Shown: in pieces, positions 1 to 8,618 of the stretch
How the letters are laid out: each line of letters starts with the position of its first letter
Numbering within the stretch: the first letter of the stretch is position 1
Assembly: GCF_014648575.1 (NCBI RefSeq)
Contig: NZ_BMRJ01000001.1
Span: 762,295-826,294, forward strand
Direction of reading: 5' to 3'
DNA: 64,000 nucleotides
Source of the DNA: Agromyces mediolanus
GTDB lineage: Bacteria; Actinomycetota; Actinomycetes; Actinomycetales; Microbacteriaceae
Made by a program: the position numbers and the translations under genes
Notes under the pieces: generated by a model
Databases searched by the model: none
The model's input: only the letters and a program-made list of their open reading frames with translations
What the model was told of the DNA's origin: nothing

Positions 1-1
1 G

Positions 2-253
2 CACCTGCTCGACGACGCGGTGCTCGAGTACGGCAGCCTGGAGGAGGCCCGTCGCTTCGTCAGCACCCCGGAGGCCTCGAACCACGTCACCGGCCGGGCG
101 ATCGACATCGGCCCCACCGACGCCGACAGCTGGCTCTCGCAGCACGGCGCCGACTACGGGCTCTGCCAGACCTACGCGAACGAGATGTGGCACTTCGAAC
201 TCTCGACCGAGCCCGGCGGCGAGTGCCCGGTGATGCTGCCGGACGCCTCGTGA
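2..253 (+). CDS. D-alanyl-D-alanine carboxypeptidase, M15/VanY family (C-terminal part)
   Basis: The gene enters from the left edge, so only the last 83 residues are visible and the start is missing. The segment SNHVTGRAIDIGP carries the His and Asp zinc ligands of M15 peptidases, and EMWHFEL near the end carries the catalytic Glu and third His ligand. Enzymes of this family trim the terminal D-Ala from peptidoglycan stem peptides outside the membrane. The TGA stop overlaps the GTG of the next small gene (GTGA), which suggests translational coupling. Family assignment is firm; the exact substrate (D-Ala-D-Ala or other) is inferred. Confidence 0.85.
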   Translation, partial: HLLDDAVLEYGSLEEARRFVSTPEASNHVTGRAIDIGPTDADSWLSQHGADYGLCQTYANEMWHFELSTEPGGECPVMLPDAS

Positions 254-399
254 GCCGGCTCGACGGCCTCGGCGCCGCGTGGTCCGCCCTCGCGCTGCTC
301 GCGCTCGGCGTGCTCGCCGTGCCGCTCCTCGCGGTGTGGCTCATGCTGCCACTCGTGCCGGCGGTGGCGATGCTCGCCCAGCTGCTCGGGGTGTTCTAG
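250..399 (+). CDS. Small hydrophobic membrane protein, 49 aa
   Basis: This short gene starts at a GTG that overlaps the upstream stop (GTGA), which is why this start was chosen over an in-frame ATG at 187. After about ten polar residues it is almost entirely hydrophobic (SALALLALGVLAVPLLAVWL, then a second stretch), so it would span the membrane once or twice. I do not recognise a family. Its coupling to the M15 peptidase suggests a role at the envelope beside that enzyme. It ends convergently on the MFS gene, overlapping it by 4 bp. Confidence 0.55.
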   Translation: MSRLDGLGAAWSALALLALGVLAVPLLAVWLMLPLVPAVAMLAQLLGVF

Positions 400-1787
400 G
401 CGGGCCGCTCCGCCCGGCGATGCGCTCGGCTCGCCCAGAACAGCACCGGGATGAGCACGAGCGAGAGGATGCCGCCGCCGAGCGCCAGCGCCGCATAGCT
501 CGACGCCGCCATCACCACGCCGGACATCACGCCGCCGCCGGCCCCCGCGAGCGCGATCAGCACGTCGATCGTGCCCTGGGTGCGCGCCCGGTTCGCGGGT
601 ACCGTGGCGTCGACGACGAGCGCGGTGCCGGCGATGAGGCCGAAGTTCCAGCCGAGGCCGAGCAGCACGAGCGCGAGGATCAGCAGGCCGAGCGAGTCCG
701 CCGGGGCGACCGCCGCGACGATGCCGGCCGCGAGCAGGGTCACGCCCGCGGCGATCGCCATCGGCGTGCGGCCCACGCGGTCGACGAGCACGCCCGTGAC
801 GAGCGACGGCAGGTACATCGCCGCGATGTGCAGGCCGATGACGAGGCCGACCTCGCTGAGGCCGTGATGATGGGCGCGCATGTGCACCGGGGTCATCGTC
901 ATGATCGCCACCATCGCGATCTGCGTGAGCACCATCACGGTGGCGCCCGCGTACGCGCCGGGGCCGGGGCGTACGGGCGCAGGCGGAGCGGATGCCTCGG
1001 CAGGAGCGGATGCCGCACCGGGCGCGGATGCCTCGGCGGGCGGCACCGCCTCGGCCGGGTCCGGTGTCTCGACGGTCGCGGGCGCCTCGGCATCCGGCAG
1101 CCGGCGGGCGAGCAGGAAGGGGTCGGGCCGGAGCAGTGCGAGCAGCACCGCACCCGCGGCGACGTAGGCGGCCCCGCCGAGCAGGAACGGCCCCGCGAGC
1201 GCCGGGATGCCCCAGGACTCGGCGAGCCGGCCGAGCGGCTCGACGAGGTTGGGGCCGGCGACCGCGCCGAGCGTCGTCGACACCATCGCGATGCTGACGG
1301 CGGTGCCGCGGGTGCGCGGCGTCGCGAGGTCGGCTCCCGCGTACCTCGCCTGCAGGTTCGTCGCGGTGCCCGCCCCGTAGACGAAGAGCGAGAGGAACAG
1401 CAGCGGCACGTTGTCGGCGACGGCGGCGAGCACGACGCCCGCCGCGCCGATGCCGCCCGCGGCGAAGCCGAGGCCGAGCCCGAGTCGGCGACCTCGGCGC
1501 TGAGTGACCCGGCCGACGAGGAACGCGGCGAGCGCCGAACCGAGGGTGAAGAGCGCCGTCGGGACGCCGGCGAGGCCGTCGCTGCCGAGCACCTCCTGGG
1601 CGAGCAGCGCGCCGACGGTGACCCCGGCGGCGAGGCCGGCGCCGCCCAGCACCTGGCTCGCGACCACGACCGCGAGGGTGCGGCGCTGCAGCAGGCGGCG
1701 CAGCTCGTCGTCGGCGGCGACCTCGCGGGCGAGCTCGTCGAGCGCGGCGGCGCCGTGCGACGCTCGCGGCTCAGGCGATGCGGGCAA
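396..1787 (-). CDS. MFS transporter
   Basis: A 463-residue protein with twelve predicted hydrophobic segments in two bundles of six, and the loop motif GRVTQRRGRRLGLG after the second helix of the first half, as in major facilitator permeases. A Pro/Ala/Glu-rich linker (about residues 230-265) separates the halves. The start is a TTG that lies 17 bp inside the end of the ArsR-rhodanese gene, so the pair is one operon. The ArsR partner hints that the cargo is a metalloid, metal or reactive sulfur compound, but the substrate cannot be read from the sequence. Confidence 0.85.
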   Translation of the reverse strand: MPASPEPRASHGAAALDELAREVAADDELRRLLQRRTLAVVVASQVLGGAGLAAGVTVGALLAQEVLGSDGLAGVPTALFTLGSALAAFLVGRVTQRRGRRLGLGLGFAAGGIGAAGVVLAAVADNVPLLFLSLFVYGAGTATNLQARYAGADLATPRTRGTAVSIAMVSTTLGAVAGPNLVEPLGRLAESWGIPALAGPFLLGGAAYVAAGAVLLALLRPDPFLLARRLPDAEAPATVETPDPAEAVPPAEASAPGAASAPAEASAPPAPVRPGPGAYAGATVMVLTQIAMVAIMTMTPVHMRAHHHGLSEVGLVIGLHIAAMYLPSLVTGVLVDRVGRTPMAIAAGVTLLAAGIVAAVAPADSLGLLILALVLLGLGWNFGLIAGTALVVDATVPANRARTQGTIDVLIALAGAGGGVMSGVVMAASSYAALALGGGILSLVLIPVLFWASRAHRRAERPA

Positions 1788-2445
1788 GGTCGTCTCCGTC
1801 CGTCGCGCGCCATTCGATGACGCCCTCGTTCATGGCGGAGGCGCGCAGGCCCTTCGCCCGGAGCAGGAGGGCCGCCTCCCGGGCCATCCGGCAGAACTCG
1901 CCGCGGCAGTAGACGACGACCTCCCCGTCGGGGTCGAGCTCGACGTGGCGTGCCTCGAGCTCGTCGAGGGGGATGGAGACGGCGCCCGGCACGTGTCCGG
2001 CGTCGTACTCGAGCCGCGGGCGAACGTCGAGGACCGTGGCCGACGGCGCGACCTCGGCGCGCGAGACGAGCGGCAGCTCGGCGGCGCCTTCCGGTGCCCC
2101 GAGGTAGCCGTCGAGCGTCGCCCGGAGCGTCGGCGAGTGCCGGAGGGCGACCCGCTTGGCCACGAGGTAGAGCTCGGCGACCTCCGGGCCGGCGAGCGAG
2201 TAGTGCACGGTGGTGCGCTCGCGCCGGGCGCGCACGAGTCCGGCCTGGCGCAGCGTCTGCAGCGCCGAGGAGACGGTGGTGAGCGGCATGCCGGTCATCC
2301 GGGCGAGCACCTCGACCGAGTGCTCGCCCTGGGCGAGGAGCTCGACGAGTTCGAGCCGACGCCCGTTGGCGATGGCCTTCAGCGCCTCGGCGAGCGCGTC
2401 GTAGACCTCGAGCTTGTCGCCCGATCCGATATTCCGTGGATTCAC
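1771..2445 (-). CDS. ArsR-family regulator fused to a rhodanese domain
   Basis: Residues about 10-95 form a winged helix-turn-helix of the ArsR/SmtB type (MTGMPLTTVSSALQTLRQAG is the recognition region). Residues about 125-220 form a rhodanese domain with active-site Cys in VVYCRGEFCRMA. Such fusions couple DNA binding to a sulfurtransferase-like sensor of reactive sulfur or metalloid. The GTG start is supported by a -10 box TAGGCT six bases upstream, so the mRNA is probably leaderless. An 8+8 bp palindrome covers the start codon, implying autorepression. It is first in an operon with the MFS gene. The ligand is unknown. Confidence 0.88.
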   Translation of the reverse strand: MNPRNIGSGDKLEVYDALAEALKAIANGRRLELVELLAQGEHSVEVLARMTGMPLTTVSSALQTLRQAGLVRARRERTTVHYSLAGPEVAELYLVAKRVALRHSPTLRATLDGYLGAPEGAAELPLVSRAEVAPSATVLDVRPRLEYDAGHVPGAVSIPLDELEARHVELDPDGEVVVYCRGEFCRMAREAALLLRAKGLRASAMNEGVIEWRATDGDDLARIA

Positions 2446-2450
2446 GGAAT
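2431..2450 (-). promoter_or_regulatory. Operator palindrome over the arsR-rhodanese start
   Basis: ATTCCGTG and CACGGAAT form perfect 8-bp inverted arms around four bases. The site covers the GTG start codon (2443-2445) and the presumed transcription start, where a bound ArsR dimer would block RNA polymerase. Confidence 0.7.
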
Positions 2451-2451
2451 A

Positions 2452-2457
2452 AGCCTA
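2452..2457 (-). promoter_or_regulatory. -10 box TAGGCT of a leaderless arsR-rhodanese transcript
   Basis: TAGGCT on the minus strand lies six bases before the GTG start, the spacing expected when the first base of the start codon is the transcription start. No convincing -35 was found. Confidence 0.55.
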
Positions 2458-2473
2458 ACGGCTGGATCGGGCG

Positions 2474-3301
2474 CTACGTCTGGACCGCGGCGATGGGCTC
2501 CGTGGTGGGCTGCTCCGAGCCCCCGGCCGGTTCGACCGTGAGGCCGACGACCATGCCGTCGACGAAGTCGCCCTCGAGCACGCGCCAGCTGTTCGCGCCG
2601 ACGAGTCCCGCCGGCGCCGGCCCCGCCTCGTCGATGTACCAGAGCTCGTAGTCGTGCGTGGAGCCGAGCTCGGGCAGGCCGTTCGCCATGACCGCGCTGC
2701 GCCCGAGTTCGGCCGACCAGAGCACCGTCACCTCGCCGCCGCCGGACACCTCGACCGTCTGCCGCTGGGCGTCCGGGGCCGCCTCGAGGGCGGCGAGCTC
2801 GCGCTGCGCGCCCCAGCCGTTCGGGCCGGACCAGCCGATCCCGATCGCGACGCCGATCGCGAGGATCGCCACGGAGGCCGCGGCGGCCAGCGTCGTCACG
2901 AGGCGACGCCGCCGGCGCCGGGCGGCGAGCTCGTCGACGGGCCCAGCGTCGGGCTCGGGCGCAGCGGGCTCGGGCGCAGCGACGGGCTCGGGCGCCGTGT
3001 CGGGCTCGGATGCCGACGCCGGGAACGCGGTGGGCTCGGCGAGCGGTTCGGCATCCACCGGCGGCAGCTGCGGCGTCTCGTCGAGGCGGGCGAACAGCCC
3101 GGCCTTCAGCGAGGGCGGCGGCGCGAGCTCGGGCGCCTCCGCCCCGAGCCCGGCGGCGACGGCGCGGAAGCCGTCGACCTCGGCCCGGAGCTCGGGCGAT
3201 CGGGCGAGCTCAGCCTCGAAGCGGCGCAGCTCTTCGCCGTCGAGCGCGTCGAGCGCGTAGGCCGCCGCGAGCGCGCGGAGCTCCTCGTCGGGTTCGGTCA
3301 T
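2474..3301 (-). CDS. rskA: Anti-sigma-K factor RskA
   Basis: A 275-residue bitopic protein. Residues 1-50 (ALDALDGEELRRFEAELARS) match the cytosolic sigma-binding domain of RskA-type anti-sigma factors, without the zinc-binding HxxxCxxC. A long Pro/Ala/Glu linker follows, then one membrane span (about 134-157) preceded by six arginines, and an extracytoplasmic domain ending with GLTVEPAGGSEQPT. It holds SigK at the membrane until regulated proteolysis releases it. The ATG overlaps the sigK stop by 4 bp, so both are coexpressed. In mycobacteria the same pair controls dipZ and fasciclin lipoproteins, which are the next genes here. Confidence 0.92.
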   Translation of the reverse strand: MTEPDEELRALAAAYALDALDGEELRRFEAELARSPELRAEVDGFRAVAAGLGAEAPELAPPPSLKAGLFARLDETPQLPPVDAEPLAEPTAFPASASEPDTAPEPVAAPEPAAPEPDAGPVDELAARRRRRRLVTTLAAAASVAILAIGVAIGIGWSGPNGWGAQRELAALEAAPDAQRQTVEVSGGGEVTVLWSAELGRSAVMANGLPELGSTHDYELWYIDEAGPAPAGLVGANSWRVLEGDFVDGMVVGLTVEPAGGSEQPTTEPIAAVQT

Positions 3302-3942
3302 GAGGTCACCCCCAGCAGGTGGCGCAGCCGGATCATGCCGTCGCGCAATCGGGTCTTCACCGTGCCGAGGGGCAGTTCGAGCGCGTCGGCGATCTCGGAC
3401 TGACTCTTCCCCTCGTAATAGGCCATGGCGAGGGCGGTGCGTTGCGCCTCGCTGAGCTCGCCGAGCGCGGCGCTCACGCGCTCGTGCTCGACGCTGAGCT
3501 CCACGCGCTCCTCGACGTCCTCGGCGGGCGTGGCGAGCTCGCGGATGCCGGCGCGGAGATCGCGCTCGGCGCTCGCCTGCGCCGAACGCACCCGGTCCAC
3601 CGCACGGCGGTGCGCGATCGTCAGGAGCCAGGCGACGGCGGCGCCGCGGCTCGCGTCGAAGCGCGCCGCCTGCTGCCAGACCTCGAGGAACACGTCCTGG
3701 GTGACCTCCTCCGCCTGGGCGGCGTCGACGAGGATCCGTCGCACGAGGCCGAACACCCGCGGCGCGGTGCGGTCGTAGAGCTCGCCGAACGCGGCGCGGT
3801 CGCCGCCCGCCGTGCGCGCGAACAGCACGTCGATCGACGGCTCCCCGCTGCTGCCCTCGCCGTCGCTCACCCGACCAAGCATGGCAGACCCCCGGCCGAG
3901 CGTCGCCCGGTCGGCCCGAGGTCGTTCCAGCAGCTGGGTCAT
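3298..3942 (-). CDS. sigK: ECF RNA polymerase sigma factor SigK
   Basis: A 214-residue ECF sigma factor. Region 2 spans about residues 40-110 ([26 protein letters not shown], cut here: [13 protein letters not shown] is the diagnostic part) and region 4 spans about 145-205 ([20 protein letters not shown]). The ATG at 3942 overlaps the dipZ stop (ATGA), which fixes this start over an internal ATG at 3882. It directs transcription of dipZ and, divergently, the fasciclin lipoprotein gene through the promoters at 5.73-5.86 kb, and it would autoregulate because it lies downstream of dipZ. Assignment rests on sequence plus the conserved neighbourhood. Confidence 0.93.
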   Translation of the reverse strand: MTQLLERPRADRATLGRGSAMLGRVSDGEGSSGEPSIDVLFARTAGGDRAAFGELYDRTAPRVFGLVRRILVDAAQAEEVTQDVFLEVWQQAARFDASRGAAVAWLLTIAHRRAVDRVRSAQASAERDLRAGIRELATPAEDVEERVELSVEHERVSAALGELSEAQRTALAMAYYEGKSQSEIADALELPLGTVKTRLRDGMIRLRHLLGVTS

Positions 3943-5690
3943 CCGAAGGTGAAGGAGTAGGCCTGCACGTCGCCCTCGACCGTGACGTCGAGGGTGCCGC
4001 GCTCGGGCGAGTCGGACTGGTGGACCGCGTAGGAGCGGGGGACGCCGGAGATCTCGATCCGCTGCGTCGTCCCGCCGTCGCGCACGGTGATGGTGCCCTC
4101 GCCGCCGAGCACCATGCGCACCTCGCTCGCGAGGTACGAGAGCCGCACGGCGGCCTTCCCGCCGTCGGCGGGGGCGATCGACTGGGTGTCGAGCGCCCAC
4201 GAGCCGTCGAGGGCGAAGCGGTCGTCGGCGAGCTTCGCGGGGAATGCGAACGCGCTCGTGCTGCGCCGGTAGGGCTCCTCGCCGCCGAAGTTCGCCTGCT
4301 TCGTGGTGCCGAGGAAGGTCTCGGGCGTGGTCGAGCCGGCGTCGGGCGTCTCGTCGGCCACCTCGGTGGCGGCCGGCAGGGCGACGCCCGGGTCGGCGTC
4401 CTCGAGGAGCTGGCGGATGAGCCGCTCGGTGTCGGCGTAGTGGCCCTCGCCGAAGGAGACCTGGCGCACGACGCCGTCGGCGTCGACGAGGTAGTGCGCG
4501 GGCCAGTAGCGGTTGCGGAAGTTCGTCCAGGTCGCGAGGTCGTTGTCGAGCGCGACGGGGTAGTCGATGCCGAAGTCGCGGATGCCGGCCTCGACGTTGC
4601 GCGGCTCCTTCTCGAAGGCGTACTCGGGCGAGTGCACGCCGATCACGCTGAGCCCGGCGTCGCGGTAGGCCTCGTCCCACGCGACGACGTGCGGGATCGA
4701 GCGCTGGCAGTTGATGCAGGAGTACGCCCAGAAGTCGATGAGCACGACCCGGCCGCGCAGCTCGTCGAGGTCGACGGCCGCGCCGTCCGGCGTGTTGAAC
4801 CACTGCTGGATGCCGCGGATCGAGGGCACGGGCCCGCACGATTCGAGCTCGGCGGCCCCGTTGGTGCACTGGTCGAGCTGGCGGTTCTCGTCGGTGACGA
4901 GGCCGCCGAGGTCGAGGGCCTGGGTGACCTCCTCCGACTGCGCGAGCTGCCGCTGCAGGTCGCTCGTGTAGTCGGGCACGAGCCGCTGCAGCGCGCCGGG
5001 CAGGTCGAAGACGAGCCCCACGGCGAGCGCGATCATGACGATGCCGCCGGTGATGCGCACGCCCCGCTGGTGCTTGCGGAACGCGGCGACGCGCTCGGCG
5101 ACCCGGCGGCCGGCGAGCGCGAACAGCAGCAGCGGCGCGGCCGCGCCGAGCGCGAAGGTCACCGTGAGCACGATCGTCTCGACGCCGATGCGACCCGTCG
5201 AGCCGGCGACGGTGATCGCGGCGAGCACGGGGCCGGCGCAGGGCACGTAGACGGTGCCGAGCACGAGGCCGAGCACGAAGCCGTTGCCCTCGGTGCCGAC
5301 GCTGCGCCGCGGGATCCAGGCGAAGGGCTTCTCGAGCAGCTCCTCGAAGCGCGGCACGATGAGGCCGATGCCGATGAGCACGAGCACGACGAGGCCGGCC
5401 CAGCGGAGCACGTCCTGCGGCAGGCCGAGCAGCCCCAGCACGAGCGAGCCGGCGAGGGTGATCAGGCTGAAGCTCACGACGAGGCCGGCGATGACGAGGT
5501 AGGGCCGCCACCGGCTCGGGCCGGGCGGGGCGGCAGCCGGGACGCCGTCGGGGTCGACCGCGGTCCCCGCGGCGCTGCGTGCGCTCTGCGCGCCGCCCGA
5601 GAGCAGGATCACGGGCAGCACGGGCAGGATGCACGGCGAGATCCCGGTGATGAGACCGCCGGCCAGGCCGATCAGGGCGAGCGCGATCAT
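3939..5690 (-). CDS. dipZ: DipZ-like cytochrome c biogenesis/thioredoxin membrane protein
   Basis: A 583-residue fusion. Residues 1-235 form a CcdA/DsbD-type membrane domain with the redox cysteines in SPCILP (C20) and VPCAGP (C151). Residues about 290-435 form a TlpA-like thioredoxin domain with active site SCINC (C325, C328), and the last 150 residues form a beta-rich extracytoplasmic domain typical of DipZ. It passes electrons from the cytosol to extracytoplasmic disulfide exchange. The ATG at 5690 is used because longer frames run into the intergenic promoter region. A SigK-type promoter lies 43 bp upstream, and it shares an ATGA overlap with sigK. Confidence 0.92.
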   Translation of the reverse strand: MIALALIGLAGGLITGISPCILPVLPVILLSGGAQSARSAAGTAVDPDGVPAAAPPGPSRWRPYLVIAGLVVSFSLITLAGSLVLGLLGLPQDVLRWAGLVVLVLIGIGLIVPRFEELLEKPFAWIPRRSVGTEGNGFVLGLVLGTVYVPCAGPVLAAITVAGSTGRIGVETIVLTVTFALGAAAPLLLFALAGRRVAERVAAFRKHQRGVRITGGIVMIALAVGLVFDLPGALQRLVPDYTSDLQRQLAQSEEVTQALDLGGLVTDENRQLDQCTNGAAELESCGPVPSIRGIQQWFNTPDGAAVDLDELRGRVVLIDFWAYSCINCQRSIPHVVAWDEAYRDAGLSVIGVHSPEYAFEKEPRNVEAGIRDFGIDYPVALDNDLATWTNFRNRYWPAHYLVDADGVVRQVSFGEGHYADTERLIRQLLEDADPGVALPAATEVADETPDAGSTTPETFLGTTKQANFGGEEPYRRSTSAFAFPAKLADDRFALDGSWALDTQSIAPADGGKAAVRLSYLASEVRMVLGGEGTITVRDGGTTQRIEISGVPRSYAVHQSDSPERGTLDVTVEGDVQAYSFTFG

Positions 5691-5732
5691 GGGGTCCCTC
5701 GATTCAGCTGGGCGACGGGTGGGCTGCCAGGG

Positions 5733-5759
5733 ATTCGGAGCGGACGCCGGATCGGATGG
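5733..5759 (-). promoter_or_regulatory. SigK-type promoter for dipZ-sigK-rskA
   Basis: On the minus strand CCATCC (5759-5754) and CCGAAT (5738-5733) are 15 bases apart. These hexamers match the mycobacterial SigK -35/-10 elements as I recall them. The inferred transcript starts about 36 bases before the dipZ ATG. Confidence 0.65.
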
Positions 5760-5829
5760 CCCGAGGCATCCGGCGGGGCGGACGCCGCGGTACCCGGCGA
5801 GGCCGCCCCGAGGCATCCGCGATTCCGTC

Positions 5830-5856
5830 CAATCCGATCGGCGGATGCCTCCGAAT
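5830..5856 (+). promoter_or_regulatory. SigK-type promoter for the fasciclin lipoprotein gene
   Basis: CAATCC (5830-5835) and CCGAAT (5851-5856) are again 15 bases apart. The two divergent sites share ATCCGATC at the -35 side and CTCCGAATCCC at the -10 side. The inferred leader is about 42 bases and ends with a strong AAGGAGG before the ATG. Confidence 0.65.
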
Positions 5857-5904
5857 CCCCCGTGTCGGCCAGAACCGGGCCGACGCATCCGAAGGAGGAA
5901 GTCC

Positions 5905-6564
5905 ATGCGCACGATCCGCACTCGCACCGCATCCGCCCTCGTCGCCCTCGCGGCGATCACCTCGCTCGGCCTCGCCGGGTGCAGCATGGGCGGCTCGTCC
6001 ACTCCCAGCGAGGAGTCGACGCCGAAGACGGAGTCGACGCCCTCGGCCGAGTCGATGGAGACCGACCCCGCCGCCGACCTCGTGGGCTCCGGCTGCGCGG
6101 CCTACGCCGAGCAGGTGCCCGACGGCGCCGGCTCGATCGTCGGCATGTCGCAGGACCCGGTCGCCGTCGCGGCCTCGAACAACCCGCTGCTGACGACGCT
6201 CGTCGCGGCGGTCTCCGGTCAGCTGAACCCCGACGTGAACCTCGTCGACACGCTGAACGGCGACGAGTTCACCGTGTTCGCCCCCGTCGACGACGCCTTC
6301 GCGAAGATCGACCCGGCGACGATCGAGTCCCTGAAGACCGACTCGGCGACGCTCACCTCGATCCTCACGTACCACGTGGTGCCCGGTCAGCTCTCGCCCG
6401 ACGAGGTCGTGGGCACGCAGACCACGGTGCAGGGCGGCACGGTCGAGGTGACCGGCTCGGGCGACTCGCTCAAGGTCAACGACGCCAACGTCATCTGTGG
6501 CGGCGTGCACACCGCGAACGCGACCGTCTACCTCATCGACGGCGTGCTGATGCCCCCGATGTGA
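5905..6564 (+). CDS. Fasciclin-domain (MPT83/MPT70-like) lipoprotein
   Basis: A 219-residue secreted lipoprotein. The signal peptide ends in a lipobox SLGLAGC, with the lipidated Cys near residue 27. A Ser/Thr/Glu-rich linker follows, then one FAS1 domain (about residues 75-219) with the H1 and H2 motifs [12 protein letters not shown] and LTYHVVPGQ. The family mediates adhesion or envelope functions. AAGGAGG six bases upstream fixes the ATG. It lies divergent from dipZ and has its own SigK-type promoter, matching the SigK regulon arrangement mpt83/dipZ/mpt70 of mycobacteria. Its exact partner is unknown. Confidence 0.92.
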   Translation: MRTIRTRTASALVALAAITSLGLAGCSMGGSSTPSEESTPKTESTPSAESMETDPAADLVGSGCAAYAEQVPDGAGSIVGMSQDPVAVAASNNPLLTTLVAAVSGQLNPDVNLVDTLNGDEFTVFAPVDDAFAKIDPATIESLKTDSATLTSILTYHVVPGQLSPDEVVGTQTTVQGGTVEVTGSGDSLKVNDANVICGGVHTANATVYLIDGVLMPPM

Positions 6565-6570
6565 TCCCCG

Positions 6571-6594
6571 CGTGCGTCGGCAGCACGACGCACG
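6571..6594 (+). terminator. Terminator hairpin after the fasciclin gene
   Basis: CGTGCGTCG and CGACGCACG form a 9-bp stem with a 6-base loop, seven bases after the stop codon. There is no U-run, as is common in actinobacteria. Confidence 0.5.
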
Positions 6595-6600
6595 CGCTCA

Positions 6601-6637
6601 CATCGGGACCCCCGAGTTCATCGGGAACCCCCGAGTT
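6601..6637. repeat. Tandem pair of an 18/19-bp unit
   Basis: CATCGGGACCCCCGAGTT is followed directly by CATCGGGAACCCCCGAGTT, one base longer. The second unit runs into the adjacent dispersed palindrome, sharing GAGTT. Confidence 0.6.
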
Positions 6638-6667
6638 GCCCGACTTTCATGGAAGTCGGGCAACTCG
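6632..6667. repeat. Dispersed palindromic repeat, copy 1
   Basis: CGAGTTGCCCGACTT and its exact reverse complement flank TCATGG, making a 15-bp stem. A nearly identical element lies at 14030-14063. Here it sits between two convergent genes and may act as a bidirectional terminator. Confidence 0.75.
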
Positions 6668-6686
6668 CCTGTTCAGGGGGTGCCGC

Positions 6687-8507
6687 TCACTCGACGGCGT
6701 CGTCCGAGCGTTCGCGCTTCGTCGTCGCCCCGCGCTCGGGGATGAGCGCGTAGTCGGTCAAGAGCTCCCCGATCTGCGTGCCGTCGAGCTTCGCGAACAG
6801 CCGCTCGCGCAGGAACTTCGGCCCCGGCAACCCCACCTCGGCGCCGTCGCGCAGGCGGCTCGTCGCGTTCAGCAGCCAGCGCACGTCGTACGTCGAGCCG
6901 AACACCTCCGGCACCCCGCGGTCGACGCCCAGCAGCTGGTACGCGGCCTCCATGCCGGTGCGCACCGAGTACTCGGTGGTGAAGATGCAGTCGCGCGTGG
7001 TCTCGGCGAACTGCCCGATGAAGGCGAAGTTCTGTGCGCCCGCCGGCACCACCGCGGGCCGGTCGCCCGCCTCCCGCGGCATGAAGAACGAGGTGACGTA
7101 CGGCATCATCACCGGCACGCAGCTGGCGGCCTCCGCGGCGAGCCCGTCGATCTCCTCGACCGGGACGCCGAGGTGGTACAGCCACTCGCGGGTGATCTCC
7201 TCGCCCGTCGACTCCTGCAGCGTCTTGCCCGTGTAGTCGCCCGGCACGTCGACGAACAGGCCGTACACCCAGACCACGATCTGGTCGGCGGGCTGCTGCT
7301 TGAAGTGCGGCTGCCGGTTCACCGTCCAGCTCATCAGCCACGCCGAGTCGCGCGCGGTGACGATGCCGCCGGTCACGACGCGGCCGCTGAACGGGTCGCG
7401 CTTCGCGATGCGGCGGATGTACTCGGGGATCCGCTCGTCGAGCGTCGTGACCGTCGCCGACTCCCACTTGGTCTTCGCGATGTCGCCGCAGAAGACCTCG
7501 GGACGACCGAAGGACGAATGCTTCGCCGCGATGTTCTGCCAGAGCGCCCAGCCGGCCGCGGGGGACTCGTCGAGCTTCGCGGGCGTGTGCTGGTCGCCCT
7601 CGTTGGAGTTCTCGGTGAGCCCGCCGATGGTCGCGAGCACGAGGTCGTCGTCGCCGAGGTCGACGCCGCCCTCCACGCCGTCCTGCACCCAGTGGATGCG
7701 GGTCGCGCGCTTCGAGGCATCCGGCTCGTCGCCGTCGATCGCGAAGTCGATGTCCGTGACCTGCGTGTCGAAGTGGAAGGTGACGCCCTGGTCGAGCAGC
7801 CAGCGGTACATCGGCAGCACGAGCGACTCGTATTGGTTGTACTTCGTGAACTTCAGCGCCGAGAGGTCGGGCAGCCCGCCGATGTGGTGCACGAAGCGGT
7901 GCAGGTAGAGCTTCATCTCGAGCGCCGAGTGCCACTCCTCGAAGGCGAACATGGTGCGCCAGTACAGCCAGAAGTTGCTCTCGAGGAAGTCCTTCGAGAA
8001 CACCTCGTCGATGCGCTTGCGCTCCATCTCCTCGCGGGTGGCGAGGAAGATGCGCACGATGTCCTTCTGCGCGGTGTCGTTGAGCCCGAAGAGGTTGTTC
8101 GTGTGGGCGTCCTGGCCCTGCTGCTCGGTGACGCGGCAGAGCGAGAAGTTCGGGTCGTCCTTGTTGAGCCAGAAGAACTCGTCGAGCACGCTCGCGCCCT
8201 CGATCTCGAGCGACGGCACCGTGCGGAACGCGTCCCACAGGCACTCCATGTGGTCTTCCATCTCGCGCCCGCCGCGGATGACGAAGCCCTTCGCCGGCTT
8301 CTTGATGCCGTCGAGCGCGCCGCCCGGCAGCGGCAGCCGCTCGAGGATCGTGATGCGCTCCCCCGGCAGCTGGCCGTCTCGGATCATGAAGAGCGCGGAG
8401 GACATGGAGGCGAGCCCCGCCCCCACGAACCACGCCGACGCCCGATCCGATCGCTCCGGCTTGCGCGGCCTCGCGAATGCCTCGTAATTGCCCGTGCTGT
8501 AGTACAT
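6687..8507 (-). CDS. ohyA: Oleate hydratase (MCRA family)
   Basis: A 606-residue FAD protein of the 67-kDa myosin-cross-reactive-antigen family. Residues 1-60 hold the FAD-binding fold (AWFVGAGLASMSSALFMIRD), and the family segments GGREMEDHMECLWD and FFMPREAGDRPAVVP are present. It adds water to the cis-9 double bond of unsaturated fatty acids, giving 10-hydroxystearate from oleate, often as detoxification. It is full length for the family. The ATG follows GGGGGAG, and a TAGCGT -10 box lies about 55 bases upstream on the minus strand. It stands alone, with no obvious operon partner. Confidence 0.95.
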   Translation of the reverse strand: MYYSTGNYEAFARPRKPERSDRASAWFVGAGLASMSSALFMIRDGQLPGERITILERLPLPGGALDGIKKPAKGFVIRGGREMEDHMECLWDAFRTVPSLEIEGASVLDEFFWLNKDDPNFSLCRVTEQQGQDAHTNNLFGLNDTAQKDIVRIFLATREEMERKRIDEVFSKDFLESNFWLYWRTMFAFEEWHSALEMKLYLHRFVHHIGGLPDLSALKFTKYNQYESLVLPMYRWLLDQGVTFHFDTQVTDIDFAIDGDEPDASKRATRIHWVQDGVEGGVDLGDDDLVLATIGGLTENSNEGDQHTPAKLDESPAAGWALWQNIAAKHSSFGRPEVFCGDIAKTKWESATVTTLDERIPEYIRRIAKRDPFSGRVVTGGIVTARDSAWLMSWTVNRQPHFKQQPADQIVVWVYGLFVDVPGDYTGKTLQESTGEEITREWLYHLGVPVEEIDGLAAEAASCVPVMMPYVTSFFMPREAGDRPAVVPAGAQNFAFIGQFAETTRDCIFTTEYSVRTGMEAAYQLLGVDRGVPEVFGSTYDVRWLLNATSRLRDGAEVGLPGPKFLRERLFAKLDGTQIGELLTDYALIPERGATTKRERSDDAVE

Positions 8508-8618
8508 GCGTCTCCCCCCGGAACGTCGCGTCGCGACGATGCGCGGCGCACCCTGTTCCCCACGCTAACCCGGTTCGCGCGGATTGCACCCGCGGATTCG
8601 GGTTCGCTGAGGCCCCCT

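Noticed and set aside
279-1820. Long plus-strand open frame opposite the MFS gene
   Set aside because: It is a shadow of the minus-strand gene: Arg/Gly/His-rich composition, no family, no ribosome site. The same applies to long frames such as 4020-9230, 10633-12753, 15263-18046, 27871-30654 and 45372-47780.
5691-6002. N-terminal extension of DipZ
   Set aside because: The longer frame runs through the intergenic SigK promoters and into the fasciclin gene; the ATG at 5690 begins the expected first membrane helix.
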